64,000 nt of DNA from Kribbella albertanoniae (lineage in GTDB: Bacteria; Actinomycetota; Actinomycetes; Propionibacteriales; Kribbellaceae): NCBI RefSeq assembly GCF_004348455.1, contig NZ_SMKA01000016.1:1-64000 (forward strand), given 5' to 3'. Both the position numbers and the translations under genes were made by a program. Position 1 is the first letter of the stretch. Each line of letters opens with the position of its first letter. Shown piece by piece: positions 52,339 to 60,792 of the stretch. The notes under the pieces are model-generated. The model worked only from the letters and a program-made list of their open reading frames with translations, was not told the DNA's origin and did no database searches.

Positions 52339-53094
52339 ATGGCGAACGGACCGCAGTTCCAGCCGGTCCAGCCCGTCCGCGCGTACCAGCGGATCGTCGA
52401 ACAGGTCGAGGAAGCGCTCGTCCGGGGCGACCTCGCGCCCGGTCAGCGGCTGCCGAGTGAGCGGGAGCTCGTCACGCAGTTCGCGGTCAGCCGGTCCACG
52501 GTGCGCGAGGCGCTCCGCGTGCTGGAGAGCAACGGCGTCGTACGGTCGCGGCCCGGGGATCCGAACGGTCCGGAGATCCTGCCGTTCTCGTCGACCGCGT
52601 TGCGCAAGCAGATCGTTCGGCTGGCGCGGGTGGACGAGCTGACGCTCGCCGAGCTGATCGCGTTCCGGATGATCATGGACGGAGCCGCGATCCAGGTCGC
52701 GTCCCGGCTCCGGACGCCGGAGCAGCTCGCCGAGCTCGAGGGGACCCTGGTCGCGATGCGGGCCGCGATCGACGTCGACTTCGCCGCGTTCAGCGAGGCC
52801 GATCTGACCTTCCACGACGTGATCGCGCGGATCGCCCGCAACTCACTGATCGAGACCTGCAACGAGGTCGTTCGTGGTGTCGTCCTGACGCTGATCTCGG
52901 ACAAGATCGCGCACGCGTCGAACAGCCGCGCCCTGATGCTCGAGTCGCTGCAACACCACGCCGAGGTGGTCGACGCGATCCGCTCCGGCGACGGGCATGC
53001 CGCGGCGCGGATCGCCCGGCAGAACATGTACGACTACTACGCAGGCTATGTGCCCGAAGACGAACGTGGTGCGCTCCGGGCACTCACCGATTAA
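52339..53094 (+). CDS. FadR-subfamily GntR regulator
   Basis: A 251-residue protein. ATG 52339 is favoured over GTG 52330, because AAAAGGGGTG lies at a good distance only from the ATG. N-terminal wHTH: LVRGDLAPGQRLPSERELVT, FAVSRSTVREALRVLESNGV. C-terminal FCD domain: FRMIMDGAAIQVASRL and DLTFHDVIARIARNSLI (Asp and His metal/ligand residues), HHAEVVDAIRSGD. It probably represses the divergent importer-catabolic operon and itself via the palindrome at 52253-52267. It overlaps the next convergent gene by 4 bp. Confidence 0.93.
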   Translation: MANGPQFQPVQPVRAYQRIVEQVEEALVRGDLAPGQRLPSERELVTQFAVSRSTVREALRVLESNGVVRSRPGDPNGPEILPFSSTALRKQIVRLARVDELTLAELIAFRMIMDGAAIQVASRLRTPEQLAELEGTLVAMRAAIDVDFAAFSEADLTFHDVIARIARNSLIETCNEVVRGVVLTLISDKIAHASNSRALMLESLQHHAEVVDAIRSGDGHAAARIARQNMYDYYAGYVPEDERGALRALTD

Positions 53095-53612
53095 CTGTCG
53101 TGTTCGAGGATGCGGATTCTGGGCACTTTGAGCAGTTTGCGGGCCTTGGACACCCAGTCGGAGCACAGGAAGCTGGCCGCGGTTTCTGGCCAGGCGACCA
53201 CCACGACCTCCTGGCCGCCGGTGCGCATGACCAGCGACTTCAGTGCGAGCAGAACCTCGCCGTGGGTGATGGAGACGTGGACCGGATAGCCACTCGCCGC
53301 GCGTAGGTGACGCGAGCTGTGCTCGATGACCGAGGCCATATCGAGGTCTGGATCGGCGAGGGTCGCCGTCGCAGTTCCGTTCGCCGTCGCAGTGCCGGCA
53401 GGGGCGCTCCCCGGTGGGCTGCTCAGACCAGCCACATCGTCGAACGTCGTACCCAGCAGTGCCATCGGTCCACCGAAACCGCGCTCCGGATGACTGGAGA
53501 CCAGCAGGTGGTAATCGATGGCTTCTTCGTGCCTTGCGTGCAGGGCGGCAACGCGGCGCGCGTCGCCCTCGCTCATCTCGCGCTCGATGAGCACCACCAC
53601 GTCGTAGGTCAT
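53091..53612 (-). CDS. Hypothetical protein, possible Rossmann-like fold
   Basis: A 173-residue protein; ATG 53612 with GAAGGGAG. It opens with a strand (MTYDVVVLIEREMSEGDARR) then helix, has a low-complexity Ala/Thr/Gly/Pro insertion (about 65-85), and ends with QEVVVVAWPETAASFLC and RKLLKVPRIRIL. This resembles a universal-stress-like alternating strand/helix, but no nucleotide motif was seen. Its 3' end overlaps the GntR gene. Function unknown. Confidence 0.6.
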   Translation of the reverse strand: MTYDVVVLIEREMSEGDARRVAALHARHEEAIDYHLLVSSHPERGFGGPMALLGTTFDDVAGLSSPPGSAPAGTATANGTATATLADPDLDMASVIEHSSRHLRAASGYPVHVSITHGEVLLALKSLVMRTGGQEVVVVAWPETAASFLCSDWVSKARKLLKVPRIRILEHDS

Positions 53613-53717
53613 GCGTGGCTCCCTTCGCAGTCACTTTCCGTTGTACTCCTGTCCGGGACCAGTCCAAAGCACCTGGCGCGGCACCGACACGGAATTGTCA
53701 AAGTCCTCTCAGGAGCC

Positions 53718-56270
53718 TCACAGCTTGACCGGAGCGTGCGCACGGGTGTCCGGGGCGAGTGTGCTGAGCAGGTACGGCGCGTCGACCAGCGCGAGCGTGG
53801 TTGCGTCGAGCAGGTGTGGGTGCAGCGCGTAGACCTGCGTGCCGGCGCGTGGGGTGAGGTCGCCGCGGAGCACGCCGACGAAATCAGCCCGGGACGCCGC
53901 GTCCTCGTCCCAGACGCGGTCCGGCTCCAGTCTGGCGATCAGCCGTCGTGCGAACGTCGCCACGTCCTCGGCCGGATCACGCAGGTAGCCGACGACCGAT
54001 CCGTCGTCACACCGGACGGCAATCTCGTCGGCGCGGGCCGCGGCGTGCCAGCAGCACACCTCCCACAGGCTGACCCGGTCACCCGAGCCGTACACGTCCT
54101 CCAGCGCAGCGGACATCAGCGCCAGGTGGCCGCCGTACCGAGCGATGTCGTGTGCGTAGCCGGCGGAGGTCAGGTTGATGTCGTACCAGCGCAGCTCTTT
54201 GGTGTGCAGGTCGATACCGAACGGCATCAGGATCTTGTCCGCGCCGGACAGGTCGAACCGCTCCTCGACGGCGGCCGGATCGAACAACCCGATGGGCCGC
54301 CGCATGACTCCCACGAAACCACGCTCGAGCCGGTCGAACGGAACGTCGTTGTAGCTGAACACCACCGGCAGCACATACCGCCCACCGACTCGGCGGAGCT
54401 GGCGCAGGTCGAGATCCACGAACTCGCTTGAGCCTCCGGGCCCGGGCGCCGACGTGAGGTCACCTGAGTGCACCAGCGCCTCCTGGTCGAAGCGCAGCCG
54501 GGTGTAGTCGCAGAGTCCGACGAAGTCCCACTCCTCGCCGAACACCGCGACCGACAGGTCCAGATCGACCCGCTGTCCGGCTGGCTCGACCCAGTGCAGG
54601 AACAACCGGAGCGACTCGCCCGGCGGGATCGGTACGGCGCTCCCCCGCGTCATCCGGCGCAGTGACGCAGACGAACCACGCTCCGAGCCCGGTGCGGCCA
54701 GTCTGGTCAGGTCTTCGTCCAGGAACGCCCGCCGCCACCGCGGGAGTGCACCGGCCCGGCGCAACATCTCTCCGACCAGTACGCCGGCCAGTGCGACCGC
54801 AAGCTGGGATGGCAGCGGCTGCCTGTGGTCGACCGTGGTCCAGACCCGCGTGCTGCCGCCACGGGGGAAGAACAACCGCAGATCGCCCGGTGGCGTCCGC
54901 ACCTGCCCGAGCGCTGCTGTAATGACCGCCGGGGAAACGTCAGAGACCGCAGTGGCTACTGCACCGACCAGATCGGCGTGCTGGTCGGCCGGTAGCTCGC
55001 GTGCGAGTTGCACCAGCCTCCTCAGCAGTTCCCCCGGCCGCTGCCGCAGCAGGTCGAGCGCCAGCCCGGGGCGGCCGTCCACGAACGCGCCCTCGACACG
55101 CGACGCGAAGGTGCGCATGACGAGGCGCCCCTCCTCGAGCCGCACGAAAGGGTGTTCCGCCGCCTCGCTCAAGATCGCCTGACCGGCCGCAGACTGCGTT
55201 TCGAGATCAGTGCGCCGCAGTACGGCGAACGCTAGCGCCGCACGTGGATGCCGGACCGCGAACTCGAACGGGTGCAGCACCTCACCCATCCGCTTCCACG
55301 ACTGCTCGTGCCGCAGCATGTCCTCGATCAGCGTGTCAGCCGGCAGCCGGTCCAGGCGAGCCAGCAGTAGACGCCGGGTGGCACGAGACAACGACCTCCG
55401 GCGAACCGGGGGTGTCCGCAGACCGGGGTCCGCGTCCATCAGCGCGAAAAGCAGTCGCAGTACGTCGGTCGCCGTACTGGCTCGGTCGATCACGGCTGGC
55501 TCGTCGGCCAGGAAGTGTGCGAGCACCACTGCTCGGGTCTCGCGAACCGGGATGTCGTCCGGCAGCCACGACAGATCGGTGAGCGGCAACAGCACCTGCA
55601 GATCGAAACGATCCATGGCCGACGGCGGAGTACGCCGTACCAGCAGGGACTCGACTGTGGTGCGGACTGCGTCCGGACCGGCCAGTGACAGCAGGCGCAG
55701 CCGGTCGGAGCGGACCTGGCCCTCCGGCGCACGGTCGAACGAAGGCTCCAGGAACGGGTCGCTCGGATCGATGCGGTGCAGGCACAGCGGGCAGGCGCTG
55801 AGGTCAGTGCCATCCCAGCAGGTGCGGCAGACCAGATGCGCGCAGGGAGAGACGGGGTGCACCGAGGTGGTGTCGCCACACAGCACACACGGCTGCTGGG
55901 GCTCCTGCAGCAGTCGGGCGAAGACACGGTTGACGTAGAACTCGTCGGTGTCGGCAGGGACGGTGTCCGGGAAGCCGCGGAACAGCGGCACGTGCTCGAT
56001 GTCGTGACCGGACTCAGCGTCCAGCAGGTCGAGCAGCGCGTTGCCCAGACCGGTCAGGGCGGGAGCGGACAGCCCGGCGCAGTGCCGATACAGACCGACC
56101 GAGAGCACGAAGCCCCGCTGGATGAGGTCGGCCTGCAGCGCGGACAGCCCGGCCTGGATCGTCAACGGCCGCCGCACCCATTGCCACGCCGACCGGCGTA
56201 CAGGCGGGGTCAGCGCTACCGCATCGACCAGCCGTCGGCGCCGCAACAGCACGGCCGCAGCCTCCTGCAT
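53718..56270 (-). CDS. RING-finger and TerD-like domain protein (MXAN_6230/SCO0854-type)
   Basis: An 850-residue protein from ATG 56270, which has GGGGAG; an in-frame ATG eight codons earlier (56294) has none. Residues 128-163 carry a complete C3HC4 RING: C-x2-C-x11-C-x-H-x2-C-x2-C-x8-C-x2-C (CVLCGDTT...CAHLVCRTCW...CPLC). A long helical region follows. About residues 560-690 look TerD-like: VEPAGQRVDLDLSVAVF, FVGLCDYTRLRFDQEALVHS and EFVDLDLRQLRRVGGRYVLP. RING domains normally act as ubiquitin E3 ligases, yet no E1/E2 or ubiquitin is visible here. Its actinobacterial/myxobacterial family is conserved, and the function unproven. The call is from memory of that family. Confidence 0.82.
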   Translation of the reverse strand: MQEAAAVLLRRRRLVDAVALTPPVRRSAWQWVRRPLTIQAGLSALQADLIQRGFVLSVGLYRHCAGLSAPALTGLGNALLDLLDAESGHDIEHVPLFRGFPDTVPADTDEFYVNRVFARLLQEPQQPCVLCGDTTSVHPVSPCAHLVCRTCWDGTDLSACPLCLHRIDPSDPFLEPSFDRAPEGQVRSDRLRLLSLAGPDAVRTTVESLLVRRTPPSAMDRFDLQVLLPLTDLSWLPDDIPVRETRAVVLAHFLADEPAVIDRASTATDVLRLLFALMDADPGLRTPPVRRRSLSRATRRLLLARLDRLPADTLIEDMLRHEQSWKRMGEVLHPFEFAVRHPRAALAFAVLRRTDLETQSAAGQAILSEAAEHPFVRLEEGRLVMRTFASRVEGAFVDGRPGLALDLLRQRPGELLRRLVQLARELPADQHADLVGAVATAVSDVSPAVITAALGQVRTPPGDLRLFFPRGGSTRVWTTVDHRQPLPSQLAVALAGVLVGEMLRRAGALPRWRRAFLDEDLTRLAAPGSERGSSASLRRMTRGSAVPIPPGESLRLFLHWVEPAGQRVDLDLSVAVFGEEWDFVGLCDYTRLRFDQEALVHSGDLTSAPGPGGSSEFVDLDLRQLRRVGGRYVLPVVFSYNDVPFDRLERGFVGVMRRPIGLFDPAAVEERFDLSGADKILMPFGIDLHTKELRWYDINLTSAGYAHDIARYGGHLALMSAALEDVYGSGDRVSLWEVCCWHAAARADEIAVRCDDGSVVGYLRDPAEDVATFARRLIARLEPDRVWDEDAASRADFVGVLRGDLTPRAGTQVYALHPHLLDATTLALVDAPYLLSTLAPDTRAHAPVKL

Positions 56271-56441
56271 CGCGTTCTCCCCGCAAGGCGTCATGGACAG
56301 AGACGCCAGGGGCGGAGAGTGGTCGCGCTACTTGCCTGGTGGTTAGGAGAAGGAAGCACGTCCAGGAGCCGCCCCTGGCAAGAAGAACGCTACCGGGCTC
56401 CACCGACAGTTCTTGTCGGCTCCTGCCGCGGACATGAGAAG

Positions 56442-56487
56442 TCCGGTACCAGGGTCGGGGCCGCCCCGCCCAGACCCCGGTACCGGA
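56442..56487. other. Hairpin in the gap between the RING and MFS genes
   Basis: Arms of 19 nt (56442-56460 and 56469-56487) match at 16 of 19 positions around an 8-nt loop: TCCGGTACCAGGGTCGGGG pairs with its near-complement. A smaller CCGACA/TGTCGG hairpin lies at 56403-56419. The gap (56271-56666) holds no gene that I can support. The stems lie in the possible 5' leader of the RING gene and may be structured RNA. Confidence 0.5.
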
Positions 56488-56666
56488 ACACTCACAAATA
56501 TAGAACCTTTGATCAAACCCGACGCCACCGGGTAGCCGTTTTGGCCGGAAGATGGCACTGATGCGCCGCCAGCAAACCCTTGTTTCAGCCCCCTTTCGTG
56601 CAGGGAAACCCTTCCGATCACGCGGGGAAGGTGTGGGGCTACGGATAGTGGTGAAAACTGGTTGAC

Positions 56667-57911
56667 ATGGAGGGTGGGGTGATCGAGCGGGCGCGCTGGC
56701 GGGATGTCTTCGGGCATGCCGAGTTCCGGGCGTTGTTCGTGGCAGGGGTGCTGTCCGTCGCCGGCGACCAGCTCGCGCGGGTGGCGCTGGCGGTGCTGGT
56801 CTTCGACCGGACGGAGTCGGCCGGGCTGACCGCACTGACGTATGCGCTGACCTACATCCCCGATCTGCTGTTCGGTCCGCTGCTGGCGGGCTTCGCGGAT
56901 CGCTTCCCGCGGCGGTCGGTGATGATCCTCACCGATCTGGCCAGGGCGATTCTCGTTGCTGCTATGGCGATCGAGGGCATGCCACTGCTGGCGGTGATCC
57001 TGCTGCTGCTCGCACTGCAGGCGTTCGGGTCGCCGTTCAACGCGGCTCGGGCGGCCACGCTGCCCGCCGTACTGCCTGGGGATCACTACGTACTCGGCAA
57101 GGCCGCGAACGACATGGTCGTGCAGTTCAGCCAGGTGCTCGGTTTCGGCGCCGGCGGCGCGATCGTGGTGGCTGTCGGCACCTCCGGCGGCCTCCTGCTC
57201 GACTCGGCAACCTTCCTGCTCTCAGCGATCCTCCTGGCTGTCGGAGTCCGTCGCAGACCAGCACCGACAGGTGGCACTGATGCGCCACGCCGCAGCTACT
57301 TCAAAGACCTGTCCGCAGGCTTCTCACTGGTCGCCCGTACGCCGAAGCTCCGGACGCTGGTCATCCTGGCCACCATCGCCGGTTTCTACGTCACGGTGGA
57401 GGGGCTAGCGATCCCGTACGCGCATGAGATCGGTCAGGGGCCGACCGCGGCAGGGCTCCTGCTCGCGGCCAGTCCGGCCGGTGCGGTCGCCGGGATGTGG
57501 CTGATCACGCTCTGGCCGCCAGAGCGTCGCATGCGGCTGCTCGGGCCGCTGGCTGCGCTTGCGTGCGTCCCACTGGCGCTGTGCTTCTTCACACCGGGAC
57601 TGGTGCCGACTCTGCTGCTGTGGGGGCTCTCCGGGATGGCGTCCGCGTACCACCTGCCGACCAGTGCGGCGTTCGTCCAAGCCGTGCCGGACGCACAGCG
57701 CGGTCAGGCGTTCGGGGTCGCCAGCACGGCTCTCAAGGGCAGCCAGGGCCTGGGGATCCTGCTGGCCGGTCTGGTCGCCGACGGTTCGTCTCCATCATTC
57801 GCCCTGGGGGTGATGGGCACCGTGGGACTCTGTGCTGCCGTGGCGGCGGGCGCCGCCTGGTCACGTGCCCGCCGTCCCGGGCCCGACGTCGCGGGTACGA
57901 GCCCCGCATGA
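56667..57911 (+). CDS. MFS transporter
   Basis: A 414-residue protein, ATG start. About twelve hydrophobic segments; the first half has FRALFVAGVLSVAGDQLARV and the motif-A-like loop LAGFADRFPRRSVMI (G-x-x-x-D-R). The pattern resembles MFS_3/enterobactin-exporter types. It likely exports a small hydrophobic compound. The last helices are followed by a short basic tail. It runs toward the convergent GNEW peptide gene. Confidence 0.88.
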   Translation: MEGGVIERARWRDVFGHAEFRALFVAGVLSVAGDQLARVALAVLVFDRTESAGLTALTYALTYIPDLLFGPLLAGFADRFPRRSVMILTDLARAILVAAMAIEGMPLLAVILLLLALQAFGSPFNAARAATLPAVLPGDHYVLGKAANDMVVQFSQVLGFGAGGAIVVAVGTSGGLLLDSATFLLSAILLAVGVRRRPAPTGGTDAPRRSYFKDLSAGFSLVARTPKLRTLVILATIAGFYVTVEGLAIPYAHEIGQGPTAAGLLLAASPAGAVAGMWLITLWPPERRMRLLGPLAALACVPLALCFFTPGLVPTLLLWGLSGMASAYHLPTSAAFVQAVPDAQRGQAFGVASTALKGSQGLGILLAGLVADGSSPSFALGVMGTVGLCAAVAAGAAWSRARRPGPDVAGTSPA

Positions 57912-58028
57912 TTTCCTTCACAACCGTTCTGCACGACTTCTCGGCAAGCTGGCCGGCGATTCAGGGAATTACCTCCGGACAGCCTTCGGTAAATTATCGG
58001 TAAAGAAATTCCGGGGAGGTCCCGTGGA

Positions 58029-58226
58029 TCACCACTCGTTACCGTTGGTGAACCATTCGTTGCCGCCACCGGCCGGCCGGTGGAGCCACTCGTTGCCACT
58101 CTGCGTGAACCACTCATTTCCGCCGTGGAACCACTCGTTCCCGCCGTACAGCCACTCGTTGCCGCCGCCGGTCGAACGCTTGTTTGAGCCGGTGAACCAC
58201 TCGTTGCCGGTGCTGATCCTGTACAT
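58029..58226 (-). CDS. 65-residue repetitive GNEW peptide, unknown
   Basis: From ATG 58226 (GGAAGGATCCCCCC upstream) the frame encodes a 65-residue peptide with seven exact GNEW tetrapeptides (residues 7-10, 22-25, 29-32, 36-39, 44-47, 55-58, 62-65), mostly preceded by Gly and followed by Phe or Leu, ending in Trp. The first six spacers vary (TGSNKRSTGG, YG, HG, TQS, HRPAGG, TN). Codons for the tetrapeptide differ silently (AAC/AAT, GAG/GAA; GGC/GGG/GGA/GGT), so the repeat is kept at protein level. There is no Cys, signal peptide or membrane segment. It is divergent from a GGDEF gene. No known family recognised; it may be a multicore RiPP precursor, a self-assembling or an amyloid-like peptide. 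Confidence 0.7.
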   Translation of the reverse strand: MYRISTGNEWFTGSNKRSTGGGNEWLYGGNEWFHGGNEWFTQSGNEWLHRPAGGGNEWFTNGNEW

Positions 58227-58345
58227 GGGGGGATCCTTCCTTCGCCATCCGCCAGATGGAATAACGCGCGGTCCGGGATGACCTCGCGTGAACAGGCAGT
58301 TACTATTCAGGAATAACCGCTCAGGTCTATCCGTGTGAGGCCACC

Positions 58346-59677
58346 ATGATTCTGATCGGTCGGAGCAAGTGGGTGCCACCCCGCCGATGGAAGCTCTGGT
58401 CGTTGCCACGTCCGGCGCTGAGCTATGTGCTCGGTGTCGACGCTGTCGCAGTCACGATCACCGCCTTGGCTCTGGCCTCGACGATCTCCGGTGCCCGTAC
58501 CGGCGTCAGGCCCTCCGAGTGGGCCGCGTTCGCTGTCCTCGCGACCGCCTCGGTCCTTCATCTGGAGTCTGCCCGCGGAATCGAGCGGCGACGCGAGATG
58601 GCAGCTAACAGTTCGCCATACACGAACCTGAAGAGCCTGTGGGTGTTCGCCGGCCTCCTGCTGCTCCCGCTGAGCCTGGTGATCGCCCTGATCGTCGTCT
58701 CGTACGGGTACTCCTGGATCCGCGTCTACGGGCGGACCATCGCGCACCGCAAGGTGTTCTCCGCGAGCACGTTCATCCTGGCCAGCGCTGCGGCCGCCGC
58801 CGTACTGCGTGGCGGTGGGCTGATCGCCGAGCCGCGGGTGCCGACGGGTCCGTTCTCCTTGCTGGTGGTGCTGGGGGCGGCGACCACGTGGTGGCTGGTG
58901 AACTTCGCGCTGGTGATCGGCGCGATTCTGCTGTCCTCCCCGGACGCCACTGCACGGGGCGCTCTGGGCGACCTCTCCGATCAGCTGGTGGTGGTCGCGG
59001 GCCTAGGTCTCGGTGTAGCCGTCGGTGCGCTGCAGGCGTCGTACCCGTGGGTGGTGCCGATACTGATGGTGACGGTGCTGACTCTGCATCGCGATCTGCT
59101 GCTACCGCAGTTCCAGCGTGCTGCTGGGACCGATGTGAAGACCGGTCTGGCCACTCCGGCGTACTGGGCGAACGCAGTGCCGGTGGAGCTGGCGCGTGCG
59201 GAGACGCTGCGCAGCACGGTGGGTCTGTTGATGCTGGACCTGGACAGGTTCAAGGAGATCAACGACACCTACGGCCATCCGGCTGGGGACCAAGCCTTGA
59301 AGGCTGTTGGGCAGAGTGTCCGGGCTGAGGTCAGGCAGGGCGACCTGGTTGCACGGGTCGGTGGCGACGAGCTGGCGGTCCTGCTGCCTGGCGCGTCGGA
59401 GACCGAGGTGCTGGAGGTCGCTGAGCGGATTCGGGACCGCCTGAGCACGCTGACGGTGTCTGTCGACACCGCGGCCGAGCAGACCGCTCTGATCAGCGGT
59501 GTGCCGGCGTCGATCGGGACGGCTGTGTATCCGGACGTCGCGAACACTATGGACCAGCTGGTGCTGGCCGCCGACAACGCACTGCTCAGTGCCAAGCGGG
59601 ACGGCCGGAACCGCATTGTTGCGGCCCGGCCGAACCCACCTGCTGTCACAGACCACGCTGACCAGCCGGTCGACTAA
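58346..59677 (+). CDS. Membrane GGDEF-domain protein (probable diguanylate cyclase)
   Basis: A 443-residue protein, ATG with GAGG. Around seven hydrophobic segments occupy residues 25-250 (e.g. SYVLGVDAVAVTITALALAS and LWVFAGLLLLPLSLVIALIV). The C-terminal ~170 residues are a GGDEF domain: VGLLMLDLDRFKEINDTYGH, PAGDQALKAVGQ, and the active-site loop VARVGGDELAVLL with GGDEL in place of GGDEF, which is a tolerated variant. It would make cyclic di-GMP, and the membrane part likely senses a signal. It shares a ~120-bp divergent promoter region with the GNEW peptide gene, and overlaps the end of the following convergent gene by 4 bp. Confidence 0.88.
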   Translation: MILIGRSKWVPPRRWKLWSLPRPALSYVLGVDAVAVTITALALASTISGARTGVRPSEWAAFAVLATASVLHLESARGIERRREMAANSSPYTNLKSLWVFAGLLLLPLSLVIALIVVSYGYSWIRVYGRTIAHRKVFSASTFILASAAAAAVLRGGGLIAEPRVPTGPFSLLVVLGAATTWWLVNFALVIGAILLSSPDATARGALGDLSDQLVVVAGLGLGVAVGALQASYPWVVPILMVTVLTLHRDLLLPQFQRAAGTDVKTGLATPAYWANAVPVELARAETLRSTVGLLMLDLDRFKEINDTYGHPAGDQALKAVGQSVRAEVRQGDLVARVGGDELAVLLPGASETEVLEVAERIRDRLSTLTVSVDTAAEQTALISGVPASIGTAVYPDVANTMDQLVLAADNALLSAKRDGRNRIVAARPNPPAVTDHADQPVD

Positions 59678-60648
59678 CGCACTCTGATCAGGGCCTTGCC
59701 GAGCAGCGCACGCTGCTCGATGGCCGTGTGTGCGTCGGCCACCTGGTCCAGGTCGAAGACCTGATCGACCACCGGCACCAGATCGCCGGCCGCGGCCCGC
59801 TGCAGCACGAGCTCGCCGGTCACTGGTGTGGAGACGATGTCGACCCGCAGGTCGACGATCCCCTTCACCGTGATCCCCCGGCGTTCCGCTTCGGCGGGGT
59901 CGTAGAGCGCGAAACTGCCACTCGGCGCACCATGCGCCGAGAACCAGCCGCCGTCCTTGACGACGCTGAAGGCAGTCGCACCCAGCTCGCCACCGGCGCC
60001 TTCGAAGACCACATCAGCGCCACGGTTGCCGGTTGCCTCGAGCACAGCCTTCTCCCAGCCGGGCTGCGAGTAGTCGATCACCACATCCGCACCCTGTGCC
60101 TTGCTGAGGTCCAGCTTGGCCTGACCGCGCGCAGCTGCGATGACATGCGCCCCAGCACGGTGGGCTAGCTGGATCAGCAGCAGTCCCATGCCTCCTGCAG
60201 ACGCAGTGATCAGCACGTCCTTGCCGTGCAGGTCTGGCGCCAACTGCTCGAGCATGAGGCTCGTGAAGCCGTCGCCGGTCACTGCGACGACGGTCTCCAG
60301 GTTCAGACCGGCAGGTACCTCGGTCAGTGTGTCGACTGCCGCGACTACGAGCTCGGCGTGCGCACCGAAGTCCACACCGCGTCCGACGACGGTCTTACCG
60401 ACCCACGTCTCCGGTACGCCGGGCCCGGTCGCTCGCACTCGGCCGCCGAACCGGGTGCCCGGCACGTACGGCGGTTTCACGTCGAAGAACCCGCCATGCT
60501 GACCCCGGCGGATCGCGGTCTCGACGAAGATCATGTCGGCCACCTCGACCTCGACCAGGACCTGCCCGTCGGCCGGAACCGGGTCGGGCCATTCCTGGAT
60601 CCGGATCACCGATGGTTCGCCGAACTCGGTCACCACTGCTGCACGCAT
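59674..60648 (-). CDS. Zinc-binding-type quinone oxidoreductase (MDR family)
   Basis: A 324-residue protein, ATG start. Residues 1-110 are the GroES-like domain (EFGEPSVIRIQEWPDPVPAD). The Rossmann loop is ITASAGGMGLLLIQLAHRAG, with further family blocks in VVFEGAGGELG. No structural-zinc cysteine cluster is visible, consistent with the quinone-reductase subgroup. It uses NADPH to reduce quinones or enones. Confidence 0.9.
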   Translation of the reverse strand: MRAAVVTEFGEPSVIRIQEWPDPVPADGQVLVEVEVADMIFVETAIRRGQHGGFFDVKPPYVPGTRFGGRVRATGPGVPETWVGKTVVGRGVDFGAHAELVVAAVDTLTEVPAGLNLETVVAVTGDGFTSLMLEQLAPDLHGKDVLITASAGGMGLLLIQLAHRAGAHVIAAARGQAKLDLSKAQGADVVIDYSQPGWEKAVLEATGNRGADVVFEGAGGELGATAFSVVKDGGWFSAHGAPSGSFALYDPAEAERRGITVKGIVDLRVDIVSTPVTGELVLQRAAAGDLVPVVDQVFDLDQVADAHTAIEQRALLGKALIRVR

Positions 60649-60792
60649 TCCTGCTCCTTGGTCGTCTTCGTCGTCGAGAGTGCCTCCAGGCTCGTCCCTG
60701 AACCTTGGTTGAGGTCAAGCCGATCCGGAGTTGTCCACAGGCCGGATCCGCCGACGCGAAAGTTGTCCGCGGTCCGGCGTACTGTGCAGGGC

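Noticed and set aside
58029..58226. CRISPR-like direct repeats
   Set aside because: The units are short, unequally spaced and coding; their DNA differs only at synonymous positions. No cas genes.
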